Source: an uncultured Clostridia bacterium (GTDB lineage: Bacteria > Bacillota > Clostridia > Christensenellales > Borkfalkiaceae). From it: a stretch of DNA of 64,000 bases. A model generated the notes under the pieces. It saw nothing but the letters and a program-made list of their open reading frames with translations. It was not told the DNA's origin and did no database searches. Positions 10,294 to 19,469 of the stretch are shown in pieces (the stretch's first letter is position 1; the number at the start of each line of letters is the position of its first letter). Position numbers and translations under genes: made by a program. The stretch covers positions 1 to 64,000 of the forward strand of contig CANRND010000006.1 of the NCBI GenBank assembly GCA_947631905.1. Reading direction: 5' to 3'.

Positions 10294-10959
10294 ATGAACG
10301 GTATGAACGGCTTAACTCCCCGAAAGATCCTCTTCATCGACGGCGAAAACGTTACGTCCCCGCTCTGCAAGCATTTCGGCTTGCTCGGCGTCGATTGCCG
10401 CGCGGCAAAAACGCTTGCCGAGGGCAGAGCGCGCCTTTCCGAGGGCGCTTTCCGCGCTGTGGTCTCGGAGCTGTTTCTCCCCGACGGCAAGGCGACTTGT
10501 CTCATAGGAGAAGCGGCGCCCCTCTTTATCCTCTCCTCCGTGGAAAGCGAGGAAGAAATTATAGAGGCGCTCTCTCTCGGGGCCGCCGACTACATTCTGA
10601 AACCTTGTTCGCCGCGCGTTTTAGAGGCGCGGCTCGCGGCAAGGCTGCCCGCCGCAAGCCGTACCGTAAGCCGCTACGGGGTTTCGCTCGACAAAGGCCT
10701 GCGCACCGCCGACTATCTCGGAAAACCGCTCAAATTCACTTCGTCGGAGTTCAATATCCTCTACTTTCTGATGACGCACCCCGGCAAATTTTTTACCGCG
10801 GACGAGATCTACGAAAGCGTATGGCACGCCGCAAGTTTGCAGACGAGCGTGGTGCGCTTCCATATTTCCAATTTGAAGAAGACGATCTTCTCCGTTACGG
10901 GAAAAAATCTCATCCTTTCCGGATTCGGAATGGGTTACGCTTTCGCTCCGGAAGATTGA
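10294..10959 (+). CDS. OmpR-family response regulator with degenerate receiver domain
   Basis: Receiver-like N-terminus (KILFIDGEN...VVSELFLPDG...LGAADYILKPCSPRVLEARL) and C-terminal winged helix (GKPLKFTSSEFNILYFLMTHPGKFFTADEIYESVW). Confidence 0.8.
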   Translation: MNGMNGLTPRKILFIDGENVTSPLCKHFGLLGVDCRAAKTLAEGRARLSEGAFRAVVSELFLPDGKATCLIGEAAPLFILSSVESEEEIIEALSLGAADYILKPCSPRVLEARLAARLPAASRTVSRYGVSLDKGLRTADYLGKPLKFTSSEFNILYFLMTHPGKFFTADEIYESVWHAASLQTSVVRFHISNLKKTIFSVTGKNLILSGFGMGYAFAPED

Positions 10960-10988
10960 TCCCCCGCTTCAAAAAGCCTCTTCCGCAC

Positions 10989-11207
10989 TCAGAGCGGCGG
11001 CATCTTCGGAAATTTTCTGCTGGAAAGAGGCGGAAATATGCCGCCCGCGACGTTTTCGAGGTCGTCTTCGGAGAGTACGCCCGAAACGCGGGCAAAAATC
11101 TCTTTCGCCTGCTCCTCGGTGAGCGTAATGCCGCTCTTCTTTGCGTACGCGAGAATTTCTTCCACGCTCTTTGCTTCTTGCAACGTTTTGAGTGTCTTTT
11201 CGTCCAT
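10989..11207 (-). CDS. Nif11-like leader precursor peptide
   Basis: 72 aa: MDEKTLKTLQEAKSVEEILAYAKKSGITLTEEQAKEIFARVSGVLSEDDLENVAGG | IFPPLSSRKFPKMPPL. Confidence 0.75.
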   Translation of the reverse strand: MDEKTLKTLQEAKSVEEILAYAKKSGITLTEEQAKEIFARVSGVLSEDDLENVAGGIFPPLSSRKFPKMPPL

Positions 11208-11242
11208 AATAATCTCCTTTTTTCTTGCTTCGGGAAATTTGC

Positions 11243-11458
11243 TCAGCGTCTGACGGTGCCGCCGGGGACTTTCGGCTGGACGGGAAGCACTACCTGCCCT
11301 CCTACCTGGGAGGGAAGACGCGTGGACGGCGTGGTCGTTTTGAGTCCGTCGTCGAATTTCTTTTCTTCCAGCGTGAAGCCTGTGCCGCCCGATGCTTTTT
11401 CGAGCGCCTCGTCGTCGAGTTCTTCCGCTACGTTCTCGTACTTCTTCTCGGTTGCCAT
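11243..11458 (-). CDS. Double-glycine precursor peptide
   Basis: 71 aa: MATEKKYENVAEELDDEALEKASGG | TGFTLEEKKFDDGLKTTTPSTRLPSQVGGQVVLPVQPKVPGGTVRR; SD-like aaggagataa upstream. Confidence 0.65.
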   Translation of the reverse strand: MATEKKYENVAEELDDEALEKASGGTGFTLEEKKFDDGLKTTTPSTRLPSQVGGQVVLPVQPKVPGGTVRR

Positions 11459-11589
11459 AATATTATCTCCTTATAATGAATTTTTTTCGGAAAACTCCGC
11501 GGAATACTTCCGCCGCGCAGTCTGTTGCGCCCGTAAGCGGCGTATTCCCGAAGTTTATGCCCTTTGTGAGTTTATTATATCATATTGTT

Positions 11590-11611
11590 TGCGGGACCGC
11601 AAGGGTCCCGC
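11590..11611 (-). terminator. Hairpin after the exporter operon
   Basis: gcgggaccgcaagggtcccgc inverted repeat downstream of the ABC gene stop. Confidence 0.5.
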
Positions 11612-11635
11612 GCGCATTCAAACAAATTCTAACAA

Positions 11636-13837
11636 TTAAGCGGACGGCCGCTCTTCCGTACCGAGGCGCTGGCGCGCAACGAGCGCGGCGAACTTCCCGT
11701 TCTGTGCGATGAGTTCTTCATAGGTGCCGTCCTCTGCGATATGCCCGTTTTCGAGATAAATGATCCTGTCGCATTGCTTGATGGTGGAAAGGCGGTGGGC
11801 GATGACGATCCGCGTGCATTTCAGCGCCCCGAGCGCGTCCGAAACTTTCTTTTGCGTGAGATTGTCAAGCGCGCTCGTCGCCTCGTCGAACATCAGTATT
11901 TTGGGCTTTGGCGCGACGGCGCGCGCGATCATGAGCCGCTGGCGTTGCCCGCCCGAGACCCCGCCGCCGCCCTCGGAGATGACGGTATTCATCCCCATCG
12001 GCATTTTGCGGATGTCGTCCGCGATGCCCGAAAGTTCCGCCGCCTCCCACGCGTCGTCGAGCGTGAGCCACGGCGCGGAAATGGTGATGTTGGAGAAAAT
12101 ATCCCCCTGAAAGAGCTTCCCGTCCTGCATCACCGTCCCGATCCTCCGCCGCAAAGACTTCAAGTCGATGCTCGCAAGGTCCTTTCCGTCGTAATAGACC
12201 GCGCCTTTCTGGGGCGTTTCGAACCCGAGCATGAGGCGCATGAGCGTAGATTTGCCGCAACCCGTTTCCCCGACGAAAGCGACGTACTGCCCCGGACGGA
12301 TTTTGAGAGAGAGGTTGTCTACGACGTTTGGCATACCCGCGTTGTAGCGGAAAGAGACGTTCGTGAGTTCGATGCCGCCCGCAAGGCGGGAAACGACTTG
12401 CTTGCCCTCCGAAATTTCGGGAACGGCGTCCATGATCGGTTTGACCGTTTCGAGAACGGGTTTGATATTTGCGATCGTCTGCGTGATCCCCGCGAGGGCC
12501 AGAAACGAACCCGACACCATTGCATAGGCGGTATTGAACGCGTAAAAATCGGCGGCGGAAACGCCGCTTACCGCGGCCATGTAATACAGGACAAAGTTCC
12601 CCGCGAGGGTGATGAGCAAGGTAAACACGTTGGAATAGGTCAGGATCACGGGTTCGTTGTATGCGGTTTTGATATATTCCGCATAGTGCTTCCCCCAACG
12701 CGAAAACACCCTCTTTTCCGCTCCCGTGAGCTTGATCTTCTGCACGCCCGAAATGATGGAATAGCTCATGCCGCTCTCTTTCGTCTCCAAAGACATCACC
12801 TTTCTCGTGACGCGCACCTGCACCACCGTAGAGACCGCGGAAAAGAGCAACGTCGCCAAAATGATCGCAACCGCGGGAATGACCAGCGCGGGGGCGAAGA
12901 CAAAGATCTGGGAGATGTAGAGAAGAGAGAACAGCGACATCAGCCCTGTGGAAAGGAAAGTATCCACGAGCATTTCGCAGAGGGTGTTGAGATATTCCGC
13001 CCGCGCGGACAGTTCGCCCGAACTGTAATTTTTGAAAAACTCCGCGGGAAGCGACATGAGCCGCGCCATAGACGCCGCCTGCACGGTGACGTTGAGTTTT
13101 GTGCGGATGCGCGCCGTAATCAGTTCTTTCGCCGCCCCGACAAGCAGGGACGCGACCGCGGTGCATACCATGAACACCGTGATGGAAGCGAGGAGGGTGA
13201 CGTCGCCGCTCTCGATGACGGTGGAAAAGAGCAACTGGTTGAGTTTCGGCGTGAGCAAGCCGATCAGCGATACGGCAAGCGCGGCTACCGCCGCCAAAAT
13301 GTAATCCGCGGGGGAAAGGATCTCCGCGATGTAGCGGAGAAGCGCCCCCACTTTGAGTTTTTTCAACGGGAACGGCTTATAAAAGGCGATCGCCTCCGTT
13401 TCGAAAAGCCCCTCGTTTTTGCGCGAGATCCGCACCCGTTTGCCCTTGTCCGCATCGAAATAAGAGTAGCCGGAGACTCCCGACGGCACAAGCGCAACGA
13501 CGGTGCCGTCCGACTTTTTCACCCCGAGCATGCCGCCGAGCGCGTCTTTATACCACCCTTTCCCCAGGCGGACGTTTCTCCGCATGATGCCGTAGGGGCG
13601 CATGAGAAATTCGAGCTGTTCGTTGGTATCTTTGACCGACTCGGGAACTTCCCGCGCTTTGACATGGTAATAGCCGAGGATCTCGCCGATGGCGTCCTCC
13701 GCTTTTCCGCGCTCGTCGCGGAGGGCGGCGGAAACGTTCGAACCCGTCGCCGCGTCCGAAATACCGACGAAAGTTTCCTCGAAAGTCTCCTCGTCCCGCT
13801 TTTTGCGTTCTTTGATCTGTTCGTCGAACCAACCCAT
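11636..13837 (-). CDS. NHLP/NHLM-type bacteriocin export ABC transporter, permease/ATPase (ABC2-like)
   Basis: N-terminal non-peptidase domain, TM domain, ATPase motifs GETGCGKS, GGQRQRLMIARA, ILMFDEATSALD; adjacent to the C39 exporter. Confidence 0.85.
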   Translation of the reverse strand: MGWFDEQIKERKKRDEETFEETFVGISDAATGSNVSAALRDERGKAEDAIGEILGYYHVKAREVPESVKDTNEQLEFLMRPYGIMRRNVRLGKGWYKDALGGMLGVKKSDGTVVALVPSGVSGYSYFDADKGKRVRISRKNEGLFETEAIAFYKPFPLKKLKVGALLRYIAEILSPADYILAAVAALAVSLIGLLTPKLNQLLFSTVIESGDVTLLASITVFMVCTAVASLLVGAAKELITARIRTKLNVTVQAASMARLMSLPAEFFKNYSSGELSARAEYLNTLCEMLVDTFLSTGLMSLFSLLYISQIFVFAPALVIPAVAIILATLLFSAVSTVVQVRVTRKVMSLETKESGMSYSIISGVQKIKLTGAEKRVFSRWGKHYAEYIKTAYNEPVILTYSNVFTLLITLAGNFVLYYMAAVSGVSAADFYAFNTAYAMVSGSFLALAGITQTIANIKPVLETVKPIMDAVPEISEGKQVVSRLAGGIELTNVSFRYNAGMPNVVDNLSLKIRPGQYVAFVGETGCGKSTLMRLMLGFETPQKGAVYYDGKDLASIDLKSLRRRIGTVMQDGKLFQGDIFSNITISAPWLTLDDAWEAAELSGIADDIRKMPMGMNTVISEGGGGVSGGQRQRLMIARAVAPKPKILMFDEATSALDNLTQKKVSDALGALKCTRIVIAHRLSTIKQCDRIIYLENGHIAEDGTYEELIAQNGKFAALVARQRLGTEERPSA

Positions 13838-13846
13838 ACCGTCACC

Positions 13847-16030
13847 TCAATCGCTCGAAACGAGTTGCGTGTAATAACCGCCTTTCGCATACAGCTCTTC
13901 GTGCGTTCCCCGTTCCACCACCTTGCCGTGGTCGAGAACGACGATCTCATCGCAATCGCGGATGGTGGAGAGCCTGTGCGCCACGACGATGCAGGTAATT
14001 CCCCTGTCTTTAATGGACTTTACGACTTCGTATTCCGTCTTTGCGTCGAGCGCGCTCGTCGCCTCGTCCATGATGATGATCGTGGGGTCCTGCGCGAGAA
14101 CGCGGGCGATCTCCATGCGCTGGCGTTGCCCGCCCGAAAAGTCCTTGCCCCCTTCGGTGATCACGTAGCTGTATCCCCCCTCGCGCTGCATGATGTCCTC
14201 GTGGAGCTGCGCGTCTTTCGCCGCGAGGATCATTTCAAAGTCCTCGATGGAGTTGTCCCACATCTTGATGTTGTTGCGGATGCTGTCCTCAAAGAGGATA
14301 ATATCCTGGTCCACGACGGCGAGCGACCCCGTAAACACGCTTCGGTCGATGTCCTTTATGGGTTTCCCGTCGAACAAGATCTCCCCGCTCCACGGCTGGT
14401 ACAGCCCCGAGATGAGCTTGGAAAGAGTGGACTTTCCGCAACCCGAACTTCCGACAAACGCCACGCGGCTGCCCGGTTTCAAAGTCAGGCTGAAATTTTC
14501 GATGAGCGGTTCCGCAAGGCGGGAATACCCGAACGTGACGTTCTTCATCTCCAACATGCCCGAGAGCTTGCCGTATTCGGCGTTCCCGCCCGCGATGTCC
14601 TCGCTCTTGTACACGACGTCGGCGGGATATTGCATGACGTCCTCCACGCGTTCCATGTCGGTGCGCATCTCCTGAATGGTCTGCCCCGCCGAAATGAGGG
14701 TCATTGCGGGCGCCGTAAAAGAAGCCAAAAATCCCTGGAACGCCATCGCCATACCGACGGTGAACTGCCCCTCCATCGTCAGCCACGCCCCGAGCGCAAG
14801 AACGGCGATATTTGCGAGCGCGGTGATGAGCGCGGGGATCGCGCCGAGATATTGGTTGAGCTTTTCGTATCTGACGTTCTGGGTATTGACGCTCGCCTGG
14901 TAGCCCGACCATTTCTCGAAATAGCCGTTTTCGGCGCCGCTCGCTTTGATGGTTTCGATCATCTCGATCCCCGCCACGGTGGCGCTTAAAAGTTTGCCCT
15001 CGTCGCGCATCTGGATGCGGGTGATGTTGACCCGTTTTTTGGAGATAACGCGGGACATGAACACGTTCAAGAGGATAGAAACAAGCCCGACGAGCGCTAA
15101 GATCCAGCTGTAACGGATCATGACGACGAGATAAAAGATCATCATCAACGCGTTCAGCACCAAAGGAGCGAACGTATTGACGAAAACGCCCGCGATCGAG
15201 GCGTTCGATTTCTGCCGTTGCTGGATGTCTCCCGCCATGCGCTGGCTGAAAAATTCCATCGGCATGTGCAACACTTTCCACATGTAAGTGGCGTCCCCGA
15301 CCGCGGCGAGCTTTGCCTCGATCTTCCACTTGGTATGCGCCTCGATGAACGCCACGACAAGTTCCAAAACGGAGACCGCCGCCAGCAGCCCGAAGAAAGG
15401 ATAGAACCAGTCCGGGTTCTCTCCCGTAAGGAGGTTATCGAGAAGCACGCGCGAAAATACGGGACGGATGATCCCCAAAAGCGAAGCCAGCAGGGTGGTG
15501 ACGGCGACGAACGTAACGGCGACGCCTGCGCCCGCCAAACGCTTTTGGGCAAACGCGAGCATGCTCTTCGGTTTTCCGCCCGGGACGAAGTTTTCCGAGG
15601 GTTCGAACATCAGGCAGATGCCCGTGAAACTGTTGTCGAACGTCTCCATCGGGACGGTGTAATTCCCTCTCGCGGGATCGTTGAGGACCGCTTTCTTCCC
15701 CTTGAAACCGCACAGAACGACGAAGTGGTTAAAATTCCAATGCACGATGCAGGGGAACATCCCCCGCTCTTTGAGTTGCTCGGGTTCGAACTTGTATCCT
15801 TTTGCGGTCAGGCCGTAGTTGCGGGCGGCTTTCAGAATGTTCCGCGCGTTGGAGCCGTCGCGGGAAACGCCGCAGTCGGCGCGCACCTGTTCGAGCGGGA
15901 TCCATTTGCCGTAGTAGGCAAGGATCATCGTGAGCGCCGCGGCGCCGCATTCGAGCGCCTCCATCTGCATGACGACGGGGACCTTTGCGGCTCCTTTCCG
16001 TATAGGTTTGTTTTGCTTCTTCTTCGGCAT
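13847..16030 (-). CDS. C39 peptidase-containing ABC exporter (NHLP/NHLM ABC1-like)
   Basis: C39 catalytic motifs MEALECGAAAL, HWNFNHFVVL, LNDPARG; TM domain; ATPase motifs GSSGCGKS and GGQRQRMEIARVLAQDPTIIIMDEATSALD. Confidence 0.92.
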   Translation of the reverse strand: MPKKKQNKPIRKGAAKVPVVMQMEALECGAAALTMILAYYGKWIPLEQVRADCGVSRDGSNARNILKAARNYGLTAKGYKFEPEQLKERGMFPCIVHWNFNHFVVLCGFKGKKAVLNDPARGNYTVPMETFDNSFTGICLMFEPSENFVPGGKPKSMLAFAQKRLAGAGVAVTFVAVTTLLASLLGIIRPVFSRVLLDNLLTGENPDWFYPFFGLLAAVSVLELVVAFIEAHTKWKIEAKLAAVGDATYMWKVLHMPMEFFSQRMAGDIQQRQKSNASIAGVFVNTFAPLVLNALMMIFYLVVMIRYSWILALVGLVSILLNVFMSRVISKKRVNITRIQMRDEGKLLSATVAGIEMIETIKASGAENGYFEKWSGYQASVNTQNVRYEKLNQYLGAIPALITALANIAVLALGAWLTMEGQFTVGMAMAFQGFLASFTAPAMTLISAGQTIQEMRTDMERVEDVMQYPADVVYKSEDIAGGNAEYGKLSGMLEMKNVTFGYSRLAEPLIENFSLTLKPGSRVAFVGSSGCGKSTLSKLISGLYQPWSGEILFDGKPIKDIDRSVFTGSLAVVDQDIILFEDSIRNNIKMWDNSIEDFEMILAAKDAQLHEDIMQREGGYSYVITEGGKDFSGGQRQRMEIARVLAQDPTIIIMDEATSALDAKTEYEVVKSIKDRGITCIVVAHRLSTIRDCDEIVVLDHGKVVERGTHEELYAKGGYYTQLVSSD

Positions 16031-16038
16031 ATCCGACC

Positions 16039-16527
16039 TCAGTTGAAAAGATAGGAGATGGGCGAAACGCTGTCCGTCACGATCGTCGCTTTGTATACGC
16101 CCGACGGAAGCTCGCCGCTCAGCGTTACCTCATAGACCCATTCCCCCACGGAAAGTTCCCCAACCTTTCTCACATAATCGGAAAACCCGCCTCCGGACTC
16201 GCCCGTGACGGCGACCGGCTCGGGAGAAATTGCCACAACGGTATATTCGGCGCCGTTCACGCGCACCGTTTCCCCCACCGCGATTTCCGCCGCTTCGGAT
16301 TCCCGCACATAGCAAACGACCGTCCCTTCCTCCGAGACGGCGACCGCGTTGACTTTGGTTTCGAGCTTTCCGACAATTCCCCATACGATAAAGCCCGCGA
16401 GCAGGACGAGTACGGCGGCAAGCGCCAGCCATATGCCCGCATGCGTGACTTTGATATAGTCGTTCAGCTGTTCGGGAGAGGAGATCCGCTCCATGCTTTT
16501 CTCTCTGAAAATGGGTTTTTCCATCAT
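16039..16527 (-). CDS. HlyD-like NHLP secretion protein, short form
   Basis: MERISSPEQLNDYIKVTHAGIWLALAAVLVLLAGFIVWGIVGKLET, typical of the N-terminal segment of NHLM HlyD proteins. Confidence 0.75.
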   Translation of the reverse strand: MMEKPIFREKSMERISSPEQLNDYIKVTHAGIWLALAAVLVLLAGFIVWGIVGKLETKVNAVAVSEEGTVVCYVRESEAAEIAVGETVRVNGAEYTVVAISPEPVAVTGESGGGFSDYVRKVGELSVGEWVYEVTLSGELPSGVYKATIVTDSVSPISYLFN

Positions 16528-16558
16528 GTTCCTCCGATCGGTTTGCTGCGGCCCCTGC

Positions 16559-16966
16559 TTATAAATTTTTGGTGACCGTAAGGATGTTCTGCCCGCCGCG
16601 GTATTCGTATGAAACGGCGTCCGTCATCTTTTTTACCATATAAATGCCGAGTCCGCCGATCTTCCGCTCCTCGGCGGAAAGGGACGTATCGGGGTCCTGT
16701 TTCGCCAAAGGATCGTACGGCGTACCGCGGTCGATAAAGGTCAACAGGACGGCGGGAGGCTGTTCCATTCGCTCCACGCGGACAGTCACGGGACCGGACC
16801 CCGTGTCGTACGCATAGTGGGCGATGTTGCCGAACACTTCGTCGATCACCACGTCGAGCTGCGTCTGCACCTTTAAGGGGCAACCGAAAGAACGGAGCAG
16901 TCCGTTTACAAATTCCGTGACGGCCCCGATGTTTTCCACCCGTGCGTCGGTCGTTAGTTCTTTCAT
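16559..16966 (-). CDS. RsbW/SpoIIAB-like serine kinase (anti-sigma factor family, HATPase)
   Basis: N-box VVIDEVFGNIAHYAY, G1 LTFIDRGTPYDPL, G2 IGGLGIYMVKKMTD; start set at MKELTTDARV. Confidence 0.85.
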   Translation of the reverse strand: MKELTTDARVENIGAVTEFVNGLLRSFGCPLKVQTQLDVVIDEVFGNIAHYAYDTGSGPVTVRVERMEQPPAVLLTFIDRGTPYDPLAKQDPDTSLSAEERKIGGLGIYMVKKMTDAVSYEYRGGQNILTVTKNL

Positions 16967-17000
16967 GCTTTTCCTCCGCTCCCGCATTCTGCGGCGAACG

Positions 17001-17297
17001 TTATTCGATGGTGAGGATCTCGGAGAACCCCGTGATCTCAAACACCTCCATGATCGTCTCGTTGACGTGGCGGATCGACATCGTCCCCTGCCTGTTCATC
17101 ACCTTTTGCGCCGCGAGGAGAACGCGGAGTCCCGCGGACGAGAGATATTCGAGCGCGGAAAAATCAAAATTCAGGGCGGTGATCCCGTCGATGCTCCGTT
17201 TCAGTTCCGCTTCGAGCTGGGGCGCCGTCGTCGTATCCAGGCGGCCCCCGACGATAATTTCGAGTTCCGTCCCTTCCGTTTTCTTTTCGATCGTCAT
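17001..17297 (-). CDS. STAS-domain anti-sigma factor antagonist
   Basis: GRLDTTTAPQLEAEL and LEYLSSAGLRVLLAAQK, with the conserved phospho-acceptor Ser region. Confidence 0.88.
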   Translation of the reverse strand: MTIEKKTEGTELEIIVGGRLDTTTAPQLEAELKRSIDGITALNFDFSALEYLSSAGLRVLLAAQKVMNRQGTMSIRHVNETIMEVFEITGFSEILTIE

Positions 17298-17376
17298 AAT
17301 GTTACCCTCCGAAAACAATGAATTTTTTCATAAATAATTATAGCATATTTCCGTTTGCCCTGTCAACTTCCGCGCG

Positions 17377-18603
17377 TCAAAAGAAGAGATAGATCAGAAC
17401 GATGACGGCAATGACCGCCATATATATGGCGAGGAAAGCGGAATACGCCTTTTTGGAAACCGGCTTCCTGTCGTCGAAGAAGAAGAGAAACGGAACGCAA
17501 AACACCGCATAATAGGATTTCCCCATCCCCCACTTCGCCGCAAAGGGCAGAAAGGAAGAGCAGAGGTCCGCGGCGCATAAAAGGGCAAGGCATACGCCCA
17601 AAAACACCGCGGAGGAGAAAGCCCGCCGCCGCTCTTCCTCCTTGCTTTCGCAGGAGAGCGGGACCGCACGGAATTCTTTTTTCGGCCTCCCGGCGGGCGA
17701 AAGACCCTCCCACAGCCGCAGGTCCTTAACGGGCCGCATACGGTTGTGGAACAGGATACAGCCCACGAACAGAAACTGTGGCAGCTTTTTCGCGGGGAAG
17801 ATGCTCAGGAGGGTGAGGTTGGGACCGATCGCGCCCGTCTGCGTCAACCCGTTCAGGACAAAGGTCATCAGAATAAACAGAATGGGAAGAACGCCGAACG
17901 CGCGGTACAGCGCGAGCTTCGGGCCGCTTTCCGCCCGCTTCGGGCGGAGGCAGAAGAAATAGCACATCAAAAGGCAGAGAAGTTCGTCGAGAAAGATGTT
18001 GAACGACGGCAGATTGCGAAGCAGGATGAGACTGATCTGCGTCGTGGCGAAAGTCTGCGCGACCGCGAGAAGATCTTCGGCATTTTGGACGGGCAGGGTA
18101 AACCCGGTATTCAACGCCCCGATGATCACATCGACCGCCTCCATAATATCGGCGTACTCCGCCGCAACCGTTTGAAAGAGCGTGGCGACGAACACCGCAA
18201 CAATGCCGATGAGGACGGCAAAGACCAAAAACTCCGCGACGCTGAGGACGACCGCCATGAGCGCGGTGCGGCGCAACACTTTCCCCATTTCGCGGCGGTT
18301 CAGATTGAGGACGAAAGAGACGGTGGCGATAAAGTAGAGCGGGATTACGAGGGCGCCGAGGCTTCTCAAAACGCCGATGAACGTTCCGAACGGACCCGCG
18401 ATCTTGAAAGAGGTCACCGCCGTGATAACGCCCGCGATGTCGAGTTTCTCCAAAGCGTTGAGCGCATTCGTCGTCTGTTGGAGGACCTGCAAGATCACGA
18501 AGTAGGTGGCGATCTGCGACAAGAAAAAAAACACAAGCGCAACATAGCGGAGATATACAAATCCCCTCCTGTTGCCGTAGATCGCCGCTTCGCAGATGCT
18601 CAT
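17377..18603 (-). CDS. Polytopic membrane protein of unknown function
   Basis: Multiple hydrophobic segments; same strand as and upstream of the STAS/RsbW/exporter genes. Confidence 0.6.
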   Translation of the reverse strand: MSICEAAIYGNRRGFVYLRYVALVFFFLSQIATYFVILQVLQQTTNALNALEKLDIAGVITAVTSFKIAGPFGTFIGVLRSLGALVIPLYFIATVSFVLNLNRREMGKVLRRTALMAVVLSVAEFLVFAVLIGIVAVFVATLFQTVAAEYADIMEAVDVIIGALNTGFTLPVQNAEDLLAVAQTFATTQISLILLRNLPSFNIFLDELLCLLMCYFFCLRPKRAESGPKLALYRAFGVLPILFILMTFVLNGLTQTGAIGPNLTLLSIFPAKKLPQFLFVGCILFHNRMRPVKDLRLWEGLSPAGRPKKEFRAVPLSCESKEEERRRAFSSAVFLGVCLALLCAADLCSSFLPFAAKWGMGKSYYAVFCVPFLFFFDDRKPVSKKAYSAFLAIYMAVIAVIVLIYLFF

Positions 18604-18660
18604 CTTCTCCTCCTCCGTATCCTTTCCGCCCGCCGGACTGGACAAGCCGGCAGGCGTTGC

Positions 18661-19299
18661 TTATTTCGTGCCGTAGAGCCGATCTCCCGCGTCGCCGAGG
18701 CCGGGGAGAATGTAGCCGTGTTCGTTGAGGCACCTGTCCAACGTGGAAACATAAACGGAAACGTCGGGATGCGCCTTTGCCACGGCCTCGATCCCCTCGG
18801 GCGCCGCGATGATGCACATGAATTTGATCTTTTTGCACCCGCGCTTTTTGAGCGCCGAAAGCGCGTCGCATGCGGAGCCGCCCGTTGCGAGCATCGGATC
18901 GACGAGCAGAACCGTTTTATTCTCGATACCGTCGGGAAGTTTGCAGTAGTACTCCTGCGGTTCCAACGTCTCTTCGTCGCGGTACATGCCGATATGCCCC
19001 ACCCGCGCCGTCGGAAACACTTTGTGTACGCCGTTCACCATGCCGAGGCCCGCCCGCAGAATGGGGACGATCGCCACGCTCTCCTCGGGAACGCGGTATT
19101 GCACCGTCTTTTCGAGGGGCGTTTCCACCTCGACGGGGACAAGCTCTACGTCCGCCATGCTCTCGTAGGTCATGATCGTGGTGATCTCCTCGATCAGTTC
19201 GCGGAACTCCTTCATGCCCGTGTTTTTATCGCGGAGAATGCTCACCTTGTGCTTGATGAGCGGATGGTCGAAAATCAATACGTTGGGATAGGCTTTCAT
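18661..19299 (-). CDS. upp: Uracil phosphoribosyltransferase
   Basis: [54 protein letters not shown]. Confidence 0.95.
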   Translation of the reverse strand: MKAYPNVLIFDHPLIKHKVSILRDKNTGMKEFRELIEEITTIMTYESMADVELVPVEVETPLEKTVQYRVPEESVAIVPILRAGLGMVNGVHKVFPTARVGHIGMYRDEETLEPQEYYCKLPDGIENKTVLLVDPMLATGGSACDALSALKKRGCKKIKFMCIIAAPEGIEAVAKAHPDVSVYVSTLDRCLNEHGYILPGLGDAGDRLYGTK

Positions 19300-19417
19300 G
19301 GTATCTCCTCCTCTGCAAATCCGCGTGGTCCCGTTTATCTTATCATATCCGCGGCGAAAAAGCAAGAGATTGAAATCATTTCCCTGAAACCCGCCCGCGG
19401 CGGGGTTCCGAAAAGGC

Positions 19418-19446
19418 TTGACAAACGCCCGCCGAAACACTACAAT
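19418..19446 (+). promoter_or_regulatory. SigmaA-type promoter
   Basis: TTGACA-17 nt-TACAAT upstream of the TerB-like gene. Confidence 0.65.
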
Positions 19447-19469
19447 AAAGAAAAAACGGGGGCATACCA

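Noticed and set aside
10989-11458. Lanthipeptide or sactipeptide precursors
   Set aside because: Predicted cores lack Cys and no LanB/LanM/radical SAM gene is in the window.
11741-14989. 1082-aa plus-strand ORF opposite the ABC exporters
   Set aside because: His/Arg/Glu-rich shadow translation; the minus strand encodes clear ABC and C39 motifs.
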